A stretch of DNA of 44,068 bases from Rhodothermales bacterium. GTDB lineage: Bacteria; Bacteroidota; Rhodothermia; Rhodothermales; Bin80. A program made the translations under genes and the position numbers. Below the pieces are notes generated by a model. The model worked only from the letters and a program-made list of their open reading frames with translations, was not told the DNA's origin and searched no databases. The stretch is from NCBI GenBank assembly GCA_012267425.1, contig JAAXGO010000200.1:1-44068 (forward strand), read 5' to 3'. Below are positions 26,459 to 34,573 of this stretch, in pieces (positions within the stretch are counted from its first letter, which is position 1; each line of letters begins with the position of its first letter).

Positions 26459-27112
26459 ATGTCCAGACCTTCCGGCAAACTGCCGTATGCAGCCGAACTC
26501 TGGCGCAAGGCCCTCCACGTTGGGGCCCTCGCCATACCGCTACTCATAATCCTGCTGGGCAAGCTGGGCTCTATCGCGTTTCTTTTGCCTCTTACCCTCA
26601 CAGCACTTTCCGCAGACTTCCTGCGCGCTCGCTCTGCGTGGCTCGGCGTCTTTATACAGAGAGTTTTCGGCTCCCTGATGCGGCCGTCCGAGCTGCCGCC
26701 GACCGGAAGCCGCATCTCTGTAAACGGTGCAACGTGGATTTTTATCGCCGCTCTGCTTCTCGTAGTCATCTTTCCGGTTCGGATTGCTGCGACGGCACTA
26801 GCCGTCTCCATGGTGGGTGATGCGGCGGCGGCGGTGATAGGCAGGCGCTTGGGGCGGAATCCTTGGCCTGGAAGCAACCGTACGATCGAAGGAACGCTGG
26901 CGTTTCTGGCAACAGGAATCGCGACTTTGAGTCTGTTTCCTTCCAGCACTCCGTGGGTCGGCGTAGCCGGCGTGGTCTGCGCAGCGGCGGCCGAAATCCC
27001 AGGCCGTCTGCTGAATGACAACCTGCGCGTGCCGCTGACGGCGGCAACAGTCATGTTCGTGCTACAACGATTCGTCCTCGGGACGGACATGTATCTATTG
27101 CGGATCCCATAG
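26459..27112 (+). CDS. Diacylglycerol/polyprenol kinase family membrane protein
   Basis: A 217-residue protein with about six membrane segments. It starts with the family element AAELWRKALHVGALAIP and carries the cytidylyltransferase-like block VGDAAAAVIGRRLGRNPWPGSNRTIEGTLAFLATG. This is the pattern of the Dgk1/SEC59 (CTP-dependent diacylglycerol or dolichol/polyprenol kinase) family. It probably phosphorylates a polyprenol or diacylglycerol in the inner membrane; which lipid is unknown. EIPGRLLNDNLRVPLTAA near the C-terminus is also family-typical. Confidence 0.88.
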   Translation: MSRPSGKLPYAAELWRKALHVGALAIPLLIILLGKLGSIAFLLPLTLTALSADFLRARSAWLGVFIQRVFGSLMRPSELPPTGSRISVNGATWIFIAALLLVVIFPVRIAATALAVSMVGDAAAAVIGRRLGRNPWPGSNRTIEGTLAFLATGIATLSLFPSSTPWVGVAGVVCAAAAEIPGRLLNDNLRVPLTAATVMFVLQRFVLGTDMYLLRIP

Positions 27113-27419
27113 TAGGAACCATCCCAAATAGGGTATCTGGGCGCTTTGTAACCGCCGTGACTCGTGCGCAGCGAGGCAGAAAGGATCCGTCAGTCGAGTC
27201 CACATTCGGCCCCCAGTACGGATGCGGTACTTGGAAAGCGATTCTGCGTATCTTGGGCAGAATCTACATTTGCATCCCTTCATCGAGCTCCCGTCGCTGT
27301 AATTACCGGGGTTCCGGTCGACCGCGCAGCCTGATAGGCCGCGCCGTTACACGTCCGGCGGTGAGGGGCGTTACCTGTATACGCTCCGCGCGGCAAGCCA
27401 ATAGAAACACACAAACCGG
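27113..27419. other. Intergenic stretch without a recognisable gene
   Basis: About 300 bases between the lipid kinase and the N-acyltransferase gene. I find no tRNA, no known riboswitch core and no convincing open frame. The last 40 bases probably hold the ribosome-binding region of the acyltransferase operon. Short GC-rich inverted repeats occur but none is followed by a T run. Confidence 0.5.
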
Positions 27420-28238
27420 TTGATTGTGCCTGCTACGCTGTCTCAACATAATTTCGCAAGCCGTCCAAGCACAATCGGCCCGCCACCCCCGGAGACAATT
27501 CCGGCAGGCCGCTACGAGGTTGGCTTCGCACGCACTGTGGCACAGATCGAGGCGGTCCAGCGTTTGCGGTTTGAAGTGTTCAATCTGGAACTGAACCAGG
27601 GTCTCGAGTCATCTTACGAGACCGGACGCGACGAAGACAAATTCGACGCCACGTGCCATCATCTGATGGTGTATGACAAGACGACAAGGCAGGTTGCCGG
27701 CACATACCGATTGCAGACTGCGGAAATGGCGGCCGCAGGACAGGGATTCTATTCGTCAACGCACTTCGATTTGTCCACGCTACCGGACTCCGTTTTGGCA
27801 GAATCCGTCGAAATAGGGCGGGCCTCTATCGCGATGAACCACCGTTGCCTGCAGGTGCTCTATCTACTTTGGTGCGGGCTCGGGCTGTATTTGAATAGCA
27901 AGAGTAAGCGGTACCTTTTCGGCTGCGCCGCTCTGCGCAGCGAGGATCGCAGCCTCGGCAACCGGATACACAACTATATGGTGAAGAAGGGGTACATGCA
28001 TCCTACGCTCCGAGTAACACCTCATCCTCATCTCGACTGCAGGGGATATGGCCCGTCGTCGCTCGTCGCTACTCATAATGATCTCCCACCTCTGTTGCGG
28101 TCATACTTCCGGCTCGGCGCCAAAATATGCGGCCCTCCGGCATTTGACGATGAATTTCGAACGATTGACTATTTCACGTTCGTGGATCCAGAAGAACTGA
28201 ACGAAGATACGCTGTCCTTCTTTCGCTATCGGCCATGA
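27420..28238 (+). CDS. OlsB/GlsB-like N-acyltransferase (acyl-ACP to amino acid, GNAT fold)
   Basis: A 272-residue GNAT-type enzyme starting at TTG 27420 (GTG 27426 is an alternative). Conserved elements: RYEVGFARTVAQIEAVQRLRFEVF, DEDKFDATCHHLMVYD, VAGTYRLQT, SVEIGRASIAMNHR, GCAALRSED and GYGPSSLV. These belong to the family that moves a 3-hydroxyacyl group from ACP onto the amino group of ornithine (OlsB) or, in Bacteroides, glycine (GlsB). The stop overlaps the start of the O-acyltransferase gene by 4 bases (ATGA), so the two steps of lyso-lipid and full aminolipid formation are translationally coupled. Ornithine and glycine cannot be separated from sequence alone. Confidence 0.88.
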   Translation: MIVPATLSQHNFASRPSTIGPPPPETIPAGRYEVGFARTVAQIEAVQRLRFEVFNLELNQGLESSYETGRDEDKFDATCHHLMVYDKTTRQVAGTYRLQTAEMAAAGQGFYSSTHFDLSTLPDSVLAESVEIGRASIAMNHRCLQVLYLLWCGLGLYLNSKSKRYLFGCAALRSEDRSLGNRIHNYMVKKGYMHPTLRVTPHPHLDCRGYGPSSLVATHNDLPPLLRSYFRLGAKICGPPAFDDEFRTIDYFTFVDPEELNEDTLSFFRYRP

Positions 28239-28996
28239 TGCGACGGGTTCGTATCGCATGGCGGTTAGGGGCCACGATACCGTGGTGCGGTCTTGCCGCG
28301 CTTATATGTTCCCTCGGCGGTCTTTTCGGGCGCTTCGGACTCGTTTGGAAGACAACAACCGGAATGGTTTGGGCACGCGGCCTGGCACGCATCTTCTCTA
28401 TGCGCGTCACGGTGACGGGGACGCCGCCGAGCGGGCGGTTTCTGATGGTGTCCAATCACTTGAGCTACATAGACATCATTGTGGTCCTAACGCAGGTCCG
28501 GGCCTTCTTCGTGGGTCGCGCGGATCTGCGTGACTGGCCTTTGGTCAAGTGGCTCATCCGCGCGAGCGGAACGATTCTCATCGATCGCTCCAAGCGCAGC
28601 GACGTCCGACACGTCAACGAGCGCATCGCCGCCATCCTCCAGCAGGGCGGAAGCATTGCGCTATTTCCCGAAGCGACAACGAGCCCCGGGGATCGTGTCT
28701 ATCCTTTTAAGTCGTCGCTCTTTGACTTTGCCGCGCGCAACAATCTCGAGGTCCGACCCGCTGCCATCAGTTACCGTACTCCGCCGGGAGAGGATCCAGC
28801 GCATAAGGCGGTGGTATGGTTCGGGGACGACATGCCTTTCGGCAAGCACGTCCTAAACCTCGCCACCATGCCTGCATTCGAAGCCACGATCACGTTTGCC
28901 GCCAATCCGATAGCGGACTCGGATCGTAAAGCCCTCGCACAGCGCCTTACTGACGTCGTTCAGTCACACTTCATCCCTGTCGTGCCGCCCGAGTAA
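28235..28996 (+). CDS. OlsA/GlsA-like 1-acyl O-acyltransferase (PlsC fold)
   Basis: A 253-residue membrane acyltransferase. Two hydrophobic helices at the N-terminus (about 12-35) precede the PlsC core. The catalytic HX4D box is NHLSYID (His75, Asp80), block II is FVGRADLRDWPLVKWLIRASGTILIDRSKR, and block III is FPEATTSPGDRVYPFKSSLF (144-163). Relatives read FPEGTTS; the Gly is Ala here. OlsA/GlsA enzymes add the second acyl chain to the lyso-aminolipid made by the upstream gene. A general lysophosphatidate acyltransferase cannot be excluded, but the operon and the FPE-TTS form favour aminolipid synthesis. Confidence 0.9.
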   Translation: MMRRVRIAWRLGATIPWCGLAALICSLGGLFGRFGLVWKTTTGMVWARGLARIFSMRVTVTGTPPSGRFLMVSNHLSYIDIIVVLTQVRAFFVGRADLRDWPLVKWLIRASGTILIDRSKRSDVRHVNERIAAILQQGGSIALFPEATTSPGDRVYPFKSSLFDFAARNNLEVRPAAISYRTPPGEDPAHKAVVWFGDDMPFGKHVLNLATMPAFEATITFAANPIADSDRKALAQRLTDVVQSHFIPVVPPE

Positions 28997-29165
28997 GAAG
29001 GCAGTTGCAGTCGTTCCGGAGACAATACTATCGCACGATTCAGCTATGCCGACAATCGCTGAAGGTGCCGGTCGATCCGTCCTAGTCCTACATGTTCAGA
29101 AGTTTTGAGTCTTTAAATATATAAAAAGAATTATCGAAAATGTAGTATACAATATCATATGTGGA

Positions 29166-31529
29166 TCAAAAGAGGCTGGCGGCCCCGAATCCGACGGCCC
29201 AATTGCGGGTGTCCAAGCGGTGGGCGAAATCCAGCCGTAGAATCCCGAATAAACCGCTGAGTGAAATGCCAACTTCGTGGTGGAAACCGTCCGTGTGCAC
29301 CCGCGGAGCCGTGAACACTCCGCGACTGCCTGGCCACGTGCGTGCATGGCCCCCAAAAACAATGATACTCCATCCACGCTGTACGACACTGCCGAGGTTC
29401 ATCATTTCGAATGGGATCGTCCGAAAATTATGTTCCCAGAAGAGGGCCGCCACAGCCTCTCCCGTATACGGAAATCCTTTACGAGTGCGAAGTGTTCCGA
29501 CGGATCCCTGCCTTGAGCTCCCGGCCACGTCCACAATGAATGCGCGCTGAGGGGGCGGCGACCCCGTACTCATGCCGGCCTCGAGCCGAAGGTCAAGCGT
29601 GTTGGGCAGCAGACGGCGCTGTGCAAATGTGCGCTGTCGCCAGGATGCTTGGAGGCTCCAGGTCGAGTACTGGAAATCACTACCCAAGCCGTCAGGTGAA
29701 CTGAACTCAGCGTTCACCTCAAGGCTGTTTTCGCCTATGACGCCCGCTAGAGGCGGTTTTTCCCCGATCCGGAGCCGCGCCGACAGTGCATGCAGTCTGC
29801 CGTGTGGAACGGTGGGATTGGGACGCAGCGGCTGTTTCCTTCCCGCTATGTCGTAATCGGTCGTCTTTGGAAGCGATGCATGCTCTTCCGAGAGATACGT
29901 CACGGACACGGTTACGTCGCGCCGGTCAATCTCGAGTCCCGCCGTGAGGGCCAATCCCCGCCTCCGATAATAGTCGAAATAATCGTTACCGCCCAGCAGG
30001 CAGACGATCCCGTTCGTAAGACGCCATTGATGGTCCGAGTCGTACTGCAGCGCGGTGCCGGCACGGTATTTCCCCTCCAAAAAAACGTTACGCCGTCCGT
30101 CCGTGCTCACGCGCGCTACCGCGTGATACGAACGTTGATCTTCGCCCTTTAGACCGCTACTCCACCCACCTCCCGCTCCGAGTTTCACATGCTCTCCTGC
30201 ATCCACGGTAACGCCCAGGCCAGCGTGCAGGGCATCGACGCGGTTATACCATAATTCAGTATCTGGGTCCAGCCAGGCAGGCAGCCATGAGTTCGACCGG
30301 TTATCTTCCGAGGAGGACCTCATCATGCGGCCCAGACGACCCTGCGGAGCGAAGGCCATCTCCAGCCGGTTCGTACTATCGATGCTAGCATATGCCCTTT
30401 CCTCGGCGGCGGAAAGCGGAACGATCAGTCCTTCTTCTTCGAGCGTGGTACTGGCTACCGTGGAAGAATCCACCAAAACAGCGGCATCCGATTCAAAGAG
30501 TGAATCTGGTACGGATACGTTTACCAGATAGTCCGACAGCCTCGATACCTGAGTGGCGTGAATTGTCGGAAGAGTCACGATCCCGGGAACGCCGATATCC
30601 ATGTACGTGTCCGCGCGAAAGTCGACCGGGAAGTAGAATTCTCCACCGAAGGAAGAAAACTGCTGCCTAAAGATCACATCGTATCGCTGTACGGGCAGCG
30701 GAAAAAGAAAGGCTTCATTCGGGCGCAATTCGACGTCAATCATTGCGTACTCATCGTCGAGAATCGAAATGCGCCCGACGAAGCCACTCGTCAGCCGGCT
30801 CTTGGGCTCTACGCCGATGTCGTAAACGGTAATACCGTCCAAGAGACGCGTGCCTTCGAGGTGAAACCTGTACAGCTCCAGCGCTTTCGGGTGCGTGACA
30901 CCCACCAACGTGTGGCCGCCGACTCGTACGTCGTCGTCGTAAAGATTCGTCATGACAAGCGCCGCCGGCAAGGTCCACTCCAATTCGATATTCGCGGTCT
31001 CCCGCCGCCCCTTCAAGACTTCCTTCATTCCTCTGTCGCGATCCCAGAATGCGGCGGTTGCTGACTCTACTATGACAACAATTCCGGTATCGTTTGAAAC
31101 TGCGATGCGCGTATACGCATCGGCTTCGAAGGTCTCCAGTGCCGCTTGCCAGAGACTCTTACGCTCAATCACGCGTCGCATGATTGCAACAGCCGGGTCG
31201 TCGCCCGTGACGACTACCTCCTCAATGACGATGGCCACTGCTTGCAGGTGAAAATCGTGAGCTTCCTCGCTCAGAGCGTCAAGCGTACGCCGCTGGGTTT
31301 CGTAGCCGATGTGCCGGACCACGAGTGTGGCCGGAAGCGATTCGACTCTGAGTTCATAGGCCCCTTCGCCGCTCGCAATCGTGCCCCGATACGTCCCTTC
31401 GATCTGCAGCGTCGCCGCCGGAAGCGGCTCACCCGTTTCGGAATCCACCACGTGTCCACGGACGAGAAACTGTGCCCGAGCCGGTTGGAAAAAAAGAAAG
31501 CAGGCTAGAAGCAGACTGTAATACTTCAT
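29166..31529 (-). CDS. DUF5686-type outer-membrane protein with carboxypeptidase-regulatory-like domain
   Basis: A 787-residue exported protein. A signal peptide (YYSLLLACFLFFQPARAQ) is followed by a CarboxypepD_reg-like beta-sandwich at about 22-95 (FLVRGHVVDSETGEPLPAATLQIEG, GAYELRV, VVRHIGYETQ). The DUF5686 region then begins with VVTGDDPAVAIMRRVIERK and continues to the C-terminal beta-barrel-like part, which ends in an aromatic residue (GFGAASLF) as outer-membrane barrels do. In Bacteroidota such proteins resemble TonB-linked surface proteins; the ligand is unknown. The gene is divergent from hsp20 with about 285 bases between the starts. Confidence 0.85.
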   Translation of the reverse strand: MKYYSLLLACFLFFQPARAQFLVRGHVVDSETGEPLPAATLQIEGTYRGTIASGEGAYELRVESLPATLVVRHIGYETQRRTLDALSEEAHDFHLQAVAIVIEEVVVTGDDPAVAIMRRVIERKSLWQAALETFEADAYTRIAVSNDTGIVVIVESATAAFWDRDRGMKEVLKGRRETANIELEWTLPAALVMTNLYDDDVRVGGHTLVGVTHPKALELYRFHLEGTRLLDGITVYDIGVEPKSRLTSGFVGRISILDDEYAMIDVELRPNEAFLFPLPVQRYDVIFRQQFSSFGGEFYFPVDFRADTYMDIGVPGIVTLPTIHATQVSRLSDYLVNVSVPDSLFESDAAVLVDSSTVASTTLEEEGLIVPLSAAEERAYASIDSTNRLEMAFAPQGRLGRMMRSSSEDNRSNSWLPAWLDPDTELWYNRVDALHAGLGVTVDAGEHVKLGAGGGWSSGLKGEDQRSYHAVARVSTDGRRNVFLEGKYRAGTALQYDSDHQWRLTNGIVCLLGGNDYFDYYRRRGLALTAGLEIDRRDVTVSVTYLSEEHASLPKTTDYDIAGRKQPLRPNPTVPHGRLHALSARLRIGEKPPLAGVIGENSLEVNAEFSSPDGLGSDFQYSTWSLQASWRQRTFAQRRLLPNTLDLRLEAGMSTGSPPPQRAFIVDVAGSSRQGSVGTLRTRKGFPYTGEAVAALFWEHNFRTIPFEMMNLGSVVQRGWSIIVFGGHARTWPGSRGVFTAPRVHTDGFHHEVGISLSGLFGILRLDFAHRLDTRNWAVGFGAASLF

Positions 31530-31814
31530 GCAATGAACCAGATCCCGGGGGATTGGGCAAATGCGATCGCCTTTATCGGATACAAGCCACTGAAGTTCCG
31601 TCAGATGAGACCTGACGCGATGGCCGGTGCGGCACGTCGCGTCATCCTCGCCGATGACACCTTAAGCCTTTGCCACCGACAGGATGTCTGAGTGGGCACC
31701 TTTCGTTACGTGCACTTTGGCAGGCTTGGCCGTGTGGCATGCACCTTGAAGAGAAAGTGTGCAAGCGCGGTGATCGTCGCCTCGCTCGAATCAAAATCAC
31801 TGGAGGAAACAACA

Positions 31815-32261
31815 ATGGCTAACCTCTTTCTCACCTCTCGCCAGCCGTATCTCGGCAGCCTGCAGCGCGAATTCAGTCGGCTGATGGACGCCTTCGCTCC
31901 CATTGAACTTGAACCCGCCACCACGTGGTATACGGGCGAATGGGTGCCACACGCAGACGTAACTGTCAAGGACGGCGTGACCACTTTGCAGCTGGATCTG
32001 CCGGGCTTGACGAAGAACGATATCGCGATCCATGTCGACGGACATGTACTTCACGTCGAAGGTGAGCGTCAGGCTTCCGAGGCCGACGAGTCCTACACGC
32101 TCTGCCGCCGGGAGCGTGTCCACGGGCACTTTAGGCGCACTTTTTCTCTGCCTAAATTCGCCGATACGGACGCCGTCGAGGCGCAGTTCAACAACGGCGT
32201 ACTCTCGATCCGCGTGCCCGGACGCGCGGAGCTGAAGTCACGGACGATCACGATCTCGTAG
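31815..32261 (+). CDS. Small heat-shock protein, Hsp20/alpha-crystallin family
   Basis: A 148-residue ATP-independent holdase. ATG 31815 is chosen because GGAGG lies 8 bases upstream and the protein begins MANLFLTSRQPYLG; the open frame extends 41 codons further upstream without conservation. The alpha-crystallin domain covers about 42-140 (WVPHADVTVKDGVTTLQLDLPGLTKNDIAIHVDGHVLHVEGER, RRERVHGHFRRTFSLP, EAQFNNGVLSIRVPG). A C-terminal IxI-like motif (ITIS) is present. I find no clear CIRCE element in the upstream region. It is convergent with the S46 lipoprotein gene. Confidence 0.95.
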   Translation: MANLFLTSRQPYLGSLQREFSRLMDAFAPIELEPATTWYTGEWVPHADVTVKDGVTTLQLDLPGLTKNDIAIHVDGHVLHVEGERQASEADESYTLCRRERVHGHFRRTFSLPKFADTDAVEAQFNNGVLSIRVPGRAELKSRTITIS

Positions 32262-32333
32262 TTTTCGCCTTTACCGAACGACGGCGCGCGCCGGTTCTCC
32301 CCGCGGAGGCCGGCCCGCCGTGCCTTCGGGCGT

Positions 32334-34565
32334 TTAGCGCTGACTTTCGTCTGCTTCTTCTTCCGTCTCGAACATGCCGTGGCCTGTGAGCTCCAGCGCA
32401 ATGCGATCTAAGTCATACATCTCGCTTAGCGCTGCAAGAATCCCACGCGAGTCTACCGAGACTGCCCTTGCGACGCTGTCGTCGAAGAGGAACGTATTGG
32501 GCAGCGCCTCGATGTTGCCATCGAAGATGAGGCCCACGACGTGTAGGTCACGATTAAGAAGCGGAGATCCTGAATTACCTCCCGTGATGTCGTTCGTGCT
32601 CACAAGGTTCAGCGGTGTAGAGAGCTCGAACGACGGGGGCGGCGAGCGCCACCTGTCAGGCAGGTCCCACTCTGTGCTGACGCCAAAGTAGGAATGGTAG
32701 TGGTCGTAGAGCCCATAAAATGTCGTATGTGACGGAGCTACGGTCCCATTGTAGGCATACCCTTGAACTACGCCGTCCGCGATGCGGAGTGAAAACGACG
32801 CGTCCGGGGGAGTGGCGGTGCCGTAGAGTTCAAATCGCGCCTGCGCGAGGCGCCCGTTAAGTAGGTCTTCGCGGTCATTGAAGCTTTGCAGCTGCCCCGC
32901 CGTGGTGAAGTACAACGGCGCGAGTGCATCGATAAGCGCCACGGAGACGTCGCCGCTGCTCAGGTAACTTCCGTCCAGGAGCTTGCCGAATCTCGTGGTA
33001 TCCATGAGCGCTGTCGAATCGACAAGCTGCGCGGCCACCTCCTCGACGGACCGCTCGCCGACTATCTTGCGAAACGTGGGATCGTCAACTCCCAGCGCGT
33101 CACGTACCTCGCTCAGGCGCAGGGCCACGAGGCGCTTTTCCACGTCCGCGGGAAAATCTTCGTACGCAACTGCATCACCGCGGATCTCGGACAGCTCTTC
33201 TGGCGACGAGAAACCGCGGCGCTTGAGCGTGTCGTAGTAATACCCGTAAAGTGCCCGCGTGAGGACGCGTGATCCGGCTTCTGTGCCAAATAGCATAAAG
33301 GCTGCTGATCGCCGGACTTCGGATTTCTTGGACGTCTGCAGCTCTTCCAGGGCCTGAAAGATGTCGCCGTATTCGTCTTTTAGCGAATCATCTGCGGCAA
33401 TGTCACTCATGAGCTTGAGTTCGGCGGCGCGGCGGCGTGCCATGAGCTCAGGGTTGCCTAGGCCGCCATGCTCGCCAGTCAGTGCCTTGATCGAATTGCG
33501 CAGTGAAAACCAGGCGTTCGTAACCGTCGGGGCGTCGACGCCAGCCAGATAATCCTCGAGAATGCCGGCACGTGATTCGAGGGCTTTGATTCTCTGAGGA
33601 ACCGCAAAATCACGCTCGAATTCCAGCTGTGCTATCGTCCCCGACCGGCTTGTCGATCCGGGATTGCCGACCACGAAAACCGGATCTCCCTCTCTACTCC
33701 CTTCGGTACTCCAGCGAAAGTATTCCGGCGTCTCAAGTGGCATGCCGGCACCGTCGAACACCCGAAAAAAGGACATATCAAGTGCGTAGCGCGGATAGGT
33801 AAAATTGTCCGGATCACCACCGAAGTAGCCGAGCCGCTTTTCGGGAGCCATAACCAAGCGAACCTCCTCGAAGCGGCGATAGGTGTATGCAGCAAAACGG
33901 CCGCCGTCGTACAGTTCAATCACCTCCACGCGCAGCGTAGAATCAGTGGCCGCTGCCGTCTGCGTCATCTGCCGCTCGATGTCGTCCGCTTTGACGCCTC
34001 GGGCTCTAACACGCTCGGTGTCCCCGCGCACTACCCGGCCAGCCGCGTGAACACGCTCGGTCACATCGGCTATTTCAACGAGCTGCTCCACGTATAAATC
34101 CTCCACCCGGCGTTCGGCCGCAAGCGTTCGGGCGTAGAAACCGTCGCGCAGCAAATCTTCGCCCGAAAGGCTCACTTTCGTGACACTCTCTCGTGCGCAG
34201 TGATGGTTCGTCATCACGAGCCCGTACGGTGACACGAACGACGCGGAGCAAGACGAGCCGAACCTCAGCGCTCCGAGACGTGCTCGCCGAAACCACGCGG
34301 AATCAGGTCGCAGGCCATACGCTTCCTCAAACCAGCCGAGCGGCGGATTGTCGAACGTCCACATCTTGCCGCTGTCAAACCGTCTTATCTCGAAAGAGCC
34401 ATGCGGGGCGTCAGTCGCGACATCAGCCGCCTCCGGTACTACGAGCAGCTCCTCCGTGGGAGCTGGCGGTCGCTCGACTACACGGGCGACTTCCTTCGGC
34501 GACGCGCACGCGGATAAAACAACGAGAGCGAAGGCTGTACGAATTGGAAGACGCAACCGGACCAT
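32334..34565 (-). CDS. S46 dipeptidyl-peptidase, lipoprotein form (DPP7-like)
   Basis: A 743-residue S46 serine peptidase. The N-terminus has a lipobox (LSAC, Cys20), so this copy should be anchored to a membrane. The S46 triad is in place: MTNHHC (His121/122), the Asp in NFTYPRYALDMSFFRVF, and Ser665 in DITGGNSGSPLLN. Residue +18 from the serine is Gly (IFDGN), which in Porphyromonas enzymes distinguishes DPP7 (hydrophobic P1) from DPP11 (Arg, acidic P1). It removes dipeptides from peptide N-termini in the periplasm or at the surface. It lies 8 bases downstream of a second S46 gene, so the two form an operon. Confidence 0.94.
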   Translation of the reverse strand: MVRLRLPIRTAFALVVLSACASPKEVARVVERPPAPTEELLVVPEAADVATDAPHGSFEIRRFDSGKMWTFDNPPLGWFEEAYGLRPDSAWFRRARLGALRFGSSCSASFVSPYGLVMTNHHCARESVTKVSLSGEDLLRDGFYARTLAAERRVEDLYVEQLVEIADVTERVHAAGRVVRGDTERVRARGVKADDIERQMTQTAAATDSTLRVEVIELYDGGRFAAYTYRRFEEVRLVMAPEKRLGYFGGDPDNFTYPRYALDMSFFRVFDGAGMPLETPEYFRWSTEGSREGDPVFVVGNPGSTSRSGTIAQLEFERDFAVPQRIKALESRAGILEDYLAGVDAPTVTNAWFSLRNSIKALTGEHGGLGNPELMARRRAAELKLMSDIAADDSLKDEYGDIFQALEELQTSKKSEVRRSAAFMLFGTEAGSRVLTRALYGYYYDTLKRRGFSSPEELSEIRGDAVAYEDFPADVEKRLVALRLSEVRDALGVDDPTFRKIVGERSVEEVAAQLVDSTALMDTTRFGKLLDGSYLSSGDVSVALIDALAPLYFTTAGQLQSFNDREDLLNGRLAQARFELYGTATPPDASFSLRIADGVVQGYAYNGTVAPSHTTFYGLYDHYHSYFGVSTEWDLPDRWRSPPPSFELSTPLNLVSTNDITGGNSGSPLLNRDLHVVGLIFDGNIEALPNTFLFDDSVARAVSVDSRGILAALSEMYDLDRIALELTGHGMFETEEEADESQR

Positions 34566-34573
34566 CGTCTACA

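Noticed and set aside
27113-27419. Riboswitch or structured RNA before the aminolipid operon
   Set aside because: No core motif of a known riboswitch was seen, and there is no promoter/terminator pair as at 36.9 kb.
29096-29389. Minus-strand open frame at the end of the DUF5686 gene
   Set aside because: It lies in a different frame inside the DUF5686 coding sequence and starts in the AT-rich spacer.
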